Shown in pieces: positions 56,309 to 64,000 of a stretch of DNA of 64,000 nt. The first letter of the stretch is position 1; each line of letters begins with the position of its first letter. The notes beneath the pieces were generated by a model. It was not told the DNA's origin, ran no database searches, and saw only the letters and a list, made by a program, of their open reading frames with translations. This stretch comes from Azolla caroliniana (lineage: Eukaryota > Polypodiophyta). The stretch covers positions 992,001 to 1,056,000 of the forward strand of contig JBHGNT010000010.1 of the NCBI GenBank assembly GCA_043228905.1, in the 5' to 3' direction. Both the position numbers and the translations under genes were made by a program.

Positions 56309-57628
56309 TTGGGACCTAGTTGATCCTCCCCGTCACTGTAAACCGATCGGATGCAAGTGGGTGTACAAGGTCAAGTACAACGCCGACGATTCTGTTAATC
56401 GGTACAAAGCCCGGTTAGTGGCGAAGGGATACGCGCAGACCCACGGAATCGACTACGACGAGACCTTCGCTCCTGTGGCGAAGATGACGACGGTTTGTGT
56501 GGTACTGGCGGTTGTTGCGGCAAGGGGGTGGCATCTTCACCAGATGGATGTGAAGAACACCTTCCTTCAAGGAGAGCTTGAAGAACCCGGATTTCACTCG
56601 GAGATGAACAAGTCGGCGGTATGCCAACTGAAGAAGTCGCTTTACGGCTTGAAGCAAGCCCCCCGAGCTTGGAACGCGAAGATCACGCACCGGTTGCGTA
56701 AGCTGGGGTTTGCTGTCTCTAAGTCGGACTCTTCGTTATTCATCCGGCAAGGCTCTGACGGTCCGGTATGTATACTCTTGTATGTGGATGATTTAGTCAT
56801 CATCGGACCGGGTCTTCGCGAAATCAACCGCGTCAAGTCCTAGTTGTCGGACGCATTCGAAATGAAGGACCTAGGGGACCTTCATTATTTTCTTGGGATC
56901 GAAGTGATCCGGACCCCCGACGGCATATTGCTCTCACAACGACATTACGTGTTGAATATGTTGTATAAGTTCGGCATGACGGATTGCCGACCTGTCTCCA
57001 CACCCCTGGACCGGAACCAGAAGCTTCGTCCCAACTCTGGACCGGCCTGCAATGAGAAACGGTTCCGACAGGTTGTCGGAAGCCTGATCTACTTAACCAT
57101 CACCCGACCCGACATCAGCTATCCGGTCGGCATGGTAAGTCAGTTCATGCAGAAGCCGACCGTGGAGCACCTTCAGTGCGCGCAACAAATATTACGGTAT
57201 GTCAGCGGCACTAAGGACCGGGGACTGCTATACCGGCGAGGTATACCCGAAGAGCTTGTCGGTTACACAGATGCTGACTGGGCCGGCGATGCGTCTGATC
57301 GCCGCTCCACTTCCGGATACATGTTCTCCATAGGTAGCGCGGCCGTTGCGTGGAGCATCAAGAAGCAGCCCACAGTGGCTTTGTCAAGCACTGAGGCTGA
57401 GTACCGGGCCGCTACCATTGCCACTTGTGAAGCCATCTGGCTTCGGCGACTGCTGCGAGACTTGCGGATCGAGGTGCCGACCCCGATCCCGATTTACTGC
57501 GATAACATGAGCAGCATGCAGCTCGCCAGGAACCCTGTGTTCCATGCTCGCACAAAGCACATCGAGGTGCACTACCACTTCGTGCGTGAGCAGGTCCTGA
57601 GCAGTGAAGTTGACCTACGGTATGTTCA
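56309..57628 (+). pseudogene. Copia A reverse transcriptase and most of RNase H
   Basis: The A polyprotein resumes after B with TWDLVDPP, IGCKWVYKVKYN, YKARLVAKGYAQ, FAPVAKMTTV, LHQMDVKNTFLQGELEEP, LKKSLYGLKQAPRAW and ILLYVDDLVIIG. A small in-frame deletion removes several residues after GELEEP compared with other Copia proteins. A TAG (56841-56843) replaces the residue before LSDAFEMKDLG. RNase H is visible: LVGYTDADWAGDASDRRSTSGY, LSSTEAEYRAA, YCDNMSSMQLARN and ARTKHIEVHYHFVREQV. The frame is cut after RYVHV by Copia C at 57629. Confidence 0.93.
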
Positions 57629-58232
57629 TGTTGCACACAGTGCTCGGCCACAACCGAGGAATAGGATCAACTCACAGAAAACAGGAAATACAAAATGCAC
57701 GAAGACAATAGAGAGAAGAGTACACAGGGTGTTTTACGTGGAAAACCCTAAATGGGAAAAACCACGGGAGTCCTCAAACTCCAACTATCACTATACACAG
57801 AGATGTACAATGGTGAAGCTACAAGGCAACAACCTTGAGCTCACTGTCTTTGCCACAGGCGGCGGTAATACACAGAGGCGTCGACCTCTTCCTTTCTCTC
57901 TCTCTCTCGGCTGCTCTCACTTCGCTCTCTCGGCTGAAAACATAAAATGAGCAACAACATAAAACTGTTTGCCCTAAGTCATATTTATACAACATATGAC
58001 TTTCGGGCTATTTACAAATATAGCCTAGAGGGCCCTTGGCAAACATATTCACAAATATGTCCCCGCATCCGGATCTCTCTCCGGGTACATTCATCATCCG
58101 GCTCCGTAGCCGGGGTCTTCATCACCCGGCTCCGTAGCCGGGGTCTTCATCACCCGGCTCCGTAGCCGGGGTCTTCATCATCCGGCTCCCGGACATCTGA
58201 CCATCCCATCCGGAGGGACCGTAATCCCAACA
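57629..58232 (-). repeat. 3' LTR of Copia C (604 bp, three minisatellite units)
   Basis: On minus begins TGTTGGGATT (58232) and ends GTGCAACA (57629). Three 28-bp units lie at about 58093-58190. Confidence 0.94.
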
Positions 58233-58242
58233 AACTCCCCCT

Positions 58243-61200
58243 TCACTTCGGCATGGGATGTCTTTCCAATCCGATCCTCTTCCGGCATGCTTCCAGTTTG
58301 TCGGGTGTGAGCACCTTGGTCAGCATATCCGACCCGTTCTCGTCCGTGTGGATCTTCGTCAGCACAAACTCCTTGTCTTCTATCCTTTCCCGGATCCAGT
58401 GGTATCTACGCTGGATGTGCTTCGTCCGGGAGTGATAGGCCGCATTCTTCGCAAGGTGGATGGCACTCTGACTGTCGCAGTAGAGTCGGTACTCCTCCTG
58501 CCGGATACCGAGCTCTCTAATGAAGTCCTTCATCCATATTATTTCCTTGCCGGCTTCAACAGCCGCCATGTACTCCGCCTCCGTGGTTGACAACGCAACC
58601 GTCTTCTGGAACCCCTTCACCACGATCCTGGCTTTGTATCTCGGGGGGTTTCCGGCATCTCCCGGTTTCAGCTTGAACACCCACTTGTTTCGAAGTGCCC
58701 GCTTTCCTTTCGGCAACTCCACAAGTTCATATGTGTGGTTCTCATGCAGGGAATCCATCTCCTCCTGCATGGCACTTAACCATCTGCGGCTATGGGTGTC
58801 AAGCTTTGCTTCTTCAAAACTCTCCGGCTCCCCGTCGTCGGTTAGCAGCACGTGCTCTGGTTCCGGAAATCTCCGGGGGGCCCTTCTCTCTCTTAGAGGA
58901 TATCTCCGTTCCGGAGCTTCGGTAACCGGCTCCTCCGTTTCTTCTTCATCCGAATCCATTTCGGGATCGGGGCCGGTTCCGGTATCAGTTTCATCTTCCT
59001 CGGCCGGTTCTGTTTCTTCACCGTCTTCGGCCGGATCCTCGAGTGCTAACCGGTCCCTTGCCGGTCGGGACTGCTCCTCGTAGAGTTGATCCTCACCGGT
59101 CGACTTGGAACTCTTCATCTTCTTCTCCGACTCCCAGTCGGCGAGTGTCTTGTCCTCCATGAAGATGATATCTCGACTCCTGAATATCTTCTTGTCGACC
59201 GGGTCCCATACTCGGTAGCCGAACTCGTCGTCGCCATAACCGAGGAATATGCATGGCCGGGTCTTTGGATCTAACTTTCCTCTCCGGTCCTTAGCCACAT
59301 GCACGTATGCGAGACACCCAAACACCTTTAGATGCCGGTAGGACACTTCCTTACCGGTCCACACTCTCTGTGGCGTGTCTCCATCCAGGGGTACTGAGGG
59401 TGATCTTTTTATCACATATGTCGCCGTCGACATTGCCTCAGCCCAAAACCCCTTGGGTAATTTCGCATGCGCCAGCATACTCCGGACCCTCTCCATTATG
59501 GTCCGGTTCATCCTCTCGGCCAGCCCGTTCAGTTCCGGCGTCTTCGGCACAGTAAACTCGAGCCGGATTCCCTTCGAGCGACAGTACTCCTTGAACTGCC
59601 CCCGGTATTCCCCTCCGTTATCCGCTCGTATCGCTTTCAGCTTCTTGCCGGATTCCCTTTCCACTCTCGCGTGGAGTTCTTTGAAGACGCACAACACTTG
59701 GTCCTTTGTCTTCAATGGTGCCGTCCACAGCTTCCGGCTGTGGTCATCAATGAATGTCACGAAGTACTGGGCTCCGCCATGTGACTTCGTTTCTACTTGA
59801 CACACGTTAGTGTGCACCAACTCCAATGGTGCGCTACGTCTCGTCGGTGGCCTTGAGTGGAAGGAGGTTCAGTTCTGTTTACCGGCCAGGCAATCGGTGC
59901 ACTTCTCCAGGTGCACATGCTTCACTGGAATAAGGTTGTCTTCTGCAAGCCTCTTCATCCCCTTCTCACTCATGTGGCACAGTCTCTTGTGCCACAGCTC
60001 ACCGGCAGTGTCGGCTGCCACGTTCAACTCCTCCGGACACAACCAGGCATTCATAAGGTACAGTGTGTTGACCTTCCGGGCCCGAGCCACTATCAGGCTC
60101 CCTTTGCTGAACTTCATGGCACCGTTCCGGATGCTACCCGTGTAGCCTTCATCGTCTAGCCTCCCGGCCGAAATCAGGTTTAATCGAACCTCCGGAACGT
60201 GTCGAACATCCTTCAGCAGCATCTTGCATCCGGTTGATGTCATCAGCCACACGTCTCCTATGCCGGCAATCCGGCATGTACCTTCATTTCCCATCCGGAC
60301 ACAGCCGTGCTCACCGGCTATGTAGGATGAGAAGTATTTCTTCTCCGAGGTCAGGTGGAACGACGCTCCGGAATCGACCACCCAGGTCATCTCTTCACCG
60401 GCAAGGTTCAGCTCCCTCTCTTCGGTAATGAGCATTATCTCTTCTTCACTTGCCGCGAGTGCCGTCGTTCCTTTCCGGTCCTGCCCTCGCCGATCCGGAC
60501 CTCTCCGGTCCGTGGCTCCCCGGTATGCACCGTTTCGCTCCGGTGACTTCTTCGAATCGGTACCGTCGGTTCCATTGTCTTTCCGGAAATGCCGACAATT
60601 CTTCTGGAAGTGCCCCGGCTTCCCACAGTAGAAGCATGTAGGTCTTCCCCTCGACTGCGACCGTGTCCCCGACTTCTCCCGTCTTTGCGGACTCCGGTTC
60701 CGTTGTCTTCCCCGTTCCGATTCGGTAAGCAGCGCCTTCGAGTCGGAGGCCGGTTCTTTATCTCTCCGACGCGCTTCTTCATTTAGAATACTTGTCTTTA
60801 CCGTTAGTAAAGACAAGTTCTCTTCCTTACAGGAGGTGCTGAGAGTAACTACCAAGTTCTCCCAGCTCTCCGGGAGGGTACACATCAGCATGATGGCTTG
60901 CATTGCGTCATCCAACGGGAACTTGATCGCCGCAAGCTGGTTCACGAATCCCATGAACGTGTTGACGTGTTCGACCATGCTCTCGCCGTCCCGGTACTTA
61001 AGATTCACTATCTTCCTCATCAGGGAGGTCCGGGTCAGAGCATTCTTCCTCTCATACAGTCCGGACAGCTTCTGCCACATCTCATAGGCGTTCGTATCGT
61101 TCGCCACATGTTGCAGAACACTTACATCGACATATTGCCGGATCGTCGCTACGGCTTTCCGGTTCAGGAGCTTCCACTCCGACTCTATTACCCCCTTGGG

Positions 61201-61332
61201 TATCTCGGCATTGTCGATCGGTTCGTACAGGTCTCGGACGATGAGAAGGTCTTCCATCTTTATCTTCCAGTCGGCGTAGTTCTGTGAGTTCAACACCATC
61301 ATGCCCGGAGGCCCACTACCGCCGCCTTCCAT
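58243..61332 (-). pseudogene. Copia C polyprotein: gag, protease, integrase, RT stub fused to RNase H
   Basis: One minus-strand frame of 1030 codons from ATG 61332 to the stop at 58243 is interrupted by a single TGA (59871-59869), where B has CGA. Gag, CCHC knuckle, protease (VVDSGASFHL), pre-integrase and integrase (FIDDHSRKLW, RADNGGEY, LAERMNRT) are all present. RT stops after YKARIVVKGFQ and jumps directly to KTVALSTTEAEYMA of RNase H. The missing 984 bp (328 codons) include YVDD, so C cannot reverse-transcribe itself. The deletion junction has a shared cag. The RNase H part lacks the first catalytic Asp region (GFTDSD). C would depend on B-like elements for enzyme supply. Confidence 0.93.
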
Positions 61333-61348
61333 TTTCTGTGTTAACGTC

Positions 61349-61360
61349 GCTCTGATACCA
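61349..61360 (-). promoter_or_regulatory. Primer-binding site of Copia C
   Basis: On minus TGGTATCAGAGC, three bases inside the LTR end at 61364. Confidence 0.92.
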
Positions 61361-61363
61361 CTT

Positions 61364-62051
61364 TGTTGCACAGAGTGCTCGGCCACAACCGAGGAATAGG
61401 ATCAACTCACAGAAAACAGGAAATACAAAATGCACGAAGACAATAGAGAGAAGAGTACACAGGGTGTTTTACGTGGAAAACCCTAAATGGGAAAAACCAC
61501 GGGAGTCCTCAAACTCCAACTATCACTATACACAGAGATGTACAATGGTGAAGCTACAAGGCAACAACCTTGAGCTCACTGTCTTCGCCACAGGCGGCGG
61601 TAATACACAGAGGCGTCGACCTCTTCCTTTCTCTCTCTCTCTCGGCTGCTCTCACTTCGCTCTCTCGGCGGAAAACATAAAATGAGCAACAACATAAAAC
61701 TGTTTGCCCTAAGTCATATTTATACAACATATGACTTTCGGGCTATTTACAAATATATCCTAGAGGGCCCTTGGCAAACATATTCACAAATATGTCCCCA
61801 CATCCGGATCTCTCTCCGGGTACATTCATCATCCGGCTCCGTAGCCGGGGTCTTCATCACCCGGCTCCGTAGCCGGGGTCTTCATCATCCGGCTCCGTAG
61901 CCGGGGTCTTCATCATCCGGCTCCGTAGCCGGGGTCTTCATCATCCGGCTCCGTAGCCGGGGTCTTCATCAACCGGCTCCGTAGCCGGGGTCTTCATCAT
62001 CCGGCTCCCGGACATCTGACCATCCCATCCGGAGGGACCGTAATCCCAACA
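61364..62051 (-). repeat. 5' LTR of Copia C (688 bp, six minisatellite units)
   Basis: On minus begins TGTTGGGATT (62051) and ends GTGCAACA (61364). Six 28-bp units lie at about 61828-62010. Outside the minisatellite it differs from the 3' LTR at about five sites. Confidence 0.94.
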
Positions 62052-62056
62052 GTTCA

Positions 62057-62905
62057 TACGGATCGGCAAGTTGCCGACATCTTCACCAAGCCGCTCGGAT
62101 CGGACAAGTTGCAGCACTTTACCGACATGCTTGGTATTCAGCATCTCGACGTGCCGCACTTGAGGGGGAGAAGCAAGGGCAAAGTCTCTACCGAAACCGG
62201 CAAAGGCAAAGAGACTGTTGAACCCGTCGGTAAGAGGAGAGCCGGAAGAAGAGGAGACAAGAAGATGAAGGAAGCCGAGTCGACGAAGGAAGTCGACACA
62301 TCCGAACAGGTCGGAGCAAGCGGCTGTGAAGAAGAGTTGTGCACTCAAGAAGAGAAGTGCATGCTGTGCGGAGGTCATCACGACGGTACTGACCATGATG
62401 CGGAGTCGAATGAAGAATTCGATTTCGGTTCACCGGCTGAAGAAGTCGAGGGAAGCATGGAGAAGGCCAAGACTCGTAAGTGGTCCGATGTGGTGAGAGG
62501 CCTGAAGCCGGAAGTCGAATCGGAGTGTACCGATTCGGACAAGAGCTGGAACGAGTCGGAGATAGTTGACTCAGATCAACAGATGGATCCGGATGAGACG
62601 GATCGACTGAAGGCCAAGGGGACACGGACACAGCGGAAGTCGATGCCATCGTGGGAGAACCGACGGATCGGCAAGCGCCGGAGTCACAACAACGTGAGTG
62701 TTGAGATGGGCCTATTGAGCAGACATGCCGACCGAGAGGGTCGAGGCGCGCAGAACCAAAGGGGTCGCGGCAAACGGGACCGGACCGGACGAGGAGCGCG
62801 AGCAAGGCGGAGTGACGCTAGGAGGAGTCGGTTGAAAGAACCGACTGCCATAGAGGTCGACACTACGACCCCACCTCAGGTTGAGCTTGAGGGGGAGTGT
62901 TGAGC
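62057..62905 (+). pseudogene. Copia A RNase H end plus ~250-codon C-terminal extension
   Basis: Directly after the C insertion the A frame continues with VADIFTKPLGSDKLQHFTDMLGI, the normal end of Copia RNase H, reached at about 62145. The frame then stays open for about 250 codons to a TGA at 62903-62905, inside the first bases of the 3' LTR. The extension is hydrophilic. A basic segment (GKRRAGRRGDKKMKE) comes first, then a Cys/His cluster, CMLCGGHHDGTDH (62358-62396), preceded by two more Cys. An acidic segment holds TRKWSDVVRGLKPE, and an Arg-rich end holds RARRSDARRSRLKEP. I do not recognise the domain. A zinc-knuckle-like nucleic-acid-binding role is a guess from composition. B and C have nothing comparable. 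Confidence 0.8.
62889..62897 (+). promoter_or_regulatory. Polypurine tract of Copia A
   Basis: gagggggag immediately before the 3' LTR is the expected plus-strand primer. It is also translated as part of the C-terminal extension (LEGE). Confidence 0.9.
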
Positions 62906-63298
62906 GGCAAGCTCAACCGGAGCCGGATCGGCTGAATAAGCCGGAGCCGGTAAGCGAGACGGATCGGGCGAAACGGATCGGTATGACGGTGAGCAACCGA
63001 ACCGGCAAGCAGTGGAGGCCAGGTGCAATCCGTAACCGGCAGTCCAATCGGAAGCCTAGAATAGGATAGACTACTAGGTATCTATAGTCTCGTAGTAAGT
63101 GTCAGATGCTCGTGTGAGCATTGAAGTACATGGTACTTCTGTCAGTCCCAAGAGGACTTGTATAAATAGTGCTACTTAGCACAGTGTGTAAACACAGAGT
63201 CTTGATATAATTTTGAAATTGCGTTCTGCTCTCTCTATCTCTCTCTCTCTCTCTCTGTTGTTCTCTGTTTTACGCTTCCGCAAACACTTACGTTTACA
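62898..63298 (+). repeat. 3' LTR of Copia A (401 bp)
   Basis: Begins TGTTGAGCGG and ends CGTTTACA, followed by the TSD cctcc. Seven transitions separate it from the 5' LTR. Confidence 0.95.
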
Positions 63299-64000
63299 CC
63301 TCCTTTTCATATAACAACAGTTGTCCCTCTAGAATGCCCCACCTAACCGCGCCCCAAGTAATCACACAATTAGCATGTATCAATATCAACAACCTTAATA
63401 CTCTCTGCCAAACTTGCATAATTTTAGGACAAGACCACAATACATGCTTAATTGATTCCAGCATACATCCACAACCAAATCCACACGACTTACTATTTAG
63501 TTGTCGTAACCAAGCCCGAACCGGAAGTGCATAATGGATCAATAACCTGCGAAAAAGGACAATCTTCCTAGGAATCTACAAACTCCATAATGACTTCCAA
63601 TATTTAGATGCATTCATTACAGAGGCCCCATTCACCAATCACACATTCATAGCGGATGGTGAATGCAATTTCCTACTTAAGAGTAGCTTTCGTCCCAACT
63701 TCACAGAATATTGAAAGAATTGAATAATTTTAGTATGAGACGAAGGATTTGTATGTTTTCAAAGATAATCCGATGGATCCCAATGCAAGTCAAACAACGA
63801 CTTTTTTTTTAACCCATAGTTGGCAAAATAACATACTATCAGAAGGAGAAGGATCTAAAATCCACTTTTTACCAAATTTACCAATCCCTCTCACTAAATG
63901 TTGCAATGTCGTTTGCCAAATTGATGATTCCACACCAATTTGCCCTAATCTTCCTTCCTCAGATACATCAAAATAGTAACAGTCATTACTCTGCCTGCTA
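63299..64000 (-). mobile_element. LINE remnant, zf-RVT region, running off the window
   Basis: On minus, from the window edge: WQTTLQHLVRGIGKFGKKW, then a QYSVKLGRKL-like stretch, then HYALPVRAWLRQLNSKSCGFG, then ESIKHVLWSCPKIMQVWQRVLRLL. The same order of motifs is seen in the LINE at 8930-10189 (LVKLGREF, HYALPVLEW, CSFCG), so both belong to related LINEs. Frames are broken several times. Copia A is inserted at its left side. Confidence 0.85.

Larger units (their letters stand above)
57629..62051 (-). mobile_element. Copia element C, inverted, nested in A, lacking the RT core
   Basis: 4423 bp with perfect 5-bp TSD gttca (57624-57628 and 62052-62056). Its 5' LTR is 61364-62051 (688 bp) and its 3' LTR is 57629-58232 (604 bp). 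The 84-bp difference equals three 28-bp minisatellite units. The PBS on minus is at 61360-61349. The internal sequence is closely similar to B but lacks the 984 bp corresponding to B 54265-55248. The LTRs' 3' ends differ from those of B (gtgcaaca versus gtttaaca), so C represents a sister subfamily. Confidence 0.95.
47380..63298 (+). mobile_element. Copia element A, full length but split by two nested Copia insertions
   Basis: Ty1/Copia order on plus: LTR, primer-binding site, gag, protease, integrase, reverse transcriptase, RNase H, extra C-terminal region, polypurine tract, LTR. A perfect 5-bp TSD, cctcc, flanks it (47375-47379 and 63299-63303). LTRs begin TGTTGAGC and end TTTACA. Without B (50726-56303) and C (57629-62051) plus their TSD copies, it would be 5908 bp. 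The polyprotein carries two in-frame TAG codons (49139 and 56841), frameshifts near 49510 and after 50520, loss of the protease active-site Asp, and an altered integrase active site. A is therefore inactive. Confidence 0.95.

Noticed and set aside
1-64000. tRNA or rRNA genes
   Set aside because: No cloverleaf with both A and B boxes and acceptor stem was seen; the B-box matches look SINE-like or accidental.

Overview
The window is nuclear DNA of a vascular plant. Four things suggest a fern: two very long PLS-class pentatricopeptide repeat (PPR) genes whose repeats and C-terminal stretch (AYVCMSNIYA type) look like those I know from leptosporangiate ferns, an intron-rich metabolic gene, AT-rich intergenic DNA with many GA/CT microsatellites, and dense Copia and LINE remains. 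The species is an inference; no sequence search was possible.

Layout. 1-1654: start of a PPR gene (minus strand, running off the window). 4391-7492: a second, single-exon PPR gene (minus) with telomere-box motifs, a duplicated upstream block and a 45-46 bp minisatellite beyond. 8930-14000: two 5'-truncated LINEs, one with an 18-bp target-site duplication (TSD). 14-19.7 kb: mostly featureless, with degenerate direct repeats. 19755-20765: an intronless DREB-type AP2/ERF transcription factor gene. 20.8-31 kb: repeats, three LINE insertions (one only about 28 nt) and a decayed Copia element. 31240-31716: a small serine-rich protein gene (minus). 35167-40266: a complete 16-exon gene for malonyl-CoA synthetase (AAE13 type, minus), with a decayed tandem copy of its first exon upstream. 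42-47.4 kb: more LINE copies and an orphan gag-like ORF.

47380-63298 is a nested retrotransposon cluster. Host Copia element A (about 5.9 kb once inserts are removed, 5-bp TSD cctcc) sits in a LINE remnant. It was interrupted by Copia B (50726-56303, same orientation) and Copia C (57629-62051, inverted, TSD gttca). B and C belong to one family and form a multi-kilobase inverted repeat. C has lost the reverse-transcriptase core by an exact 984-bp in-frame deletion. A carries an unusual open extension of about 250 codons after RNase H that runs into its 3' LTR; this is the best candidate here for an undescribed element function.

The host genes do not form a pathway. The PPR proteins presumably act on organelle RNA, the ERF factor in the nucleus and AAE13 in malonate activation. 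Most of the remaining structure is retroelement insertion, decay (mainly C-to-T transitions) and short tandem duplication.
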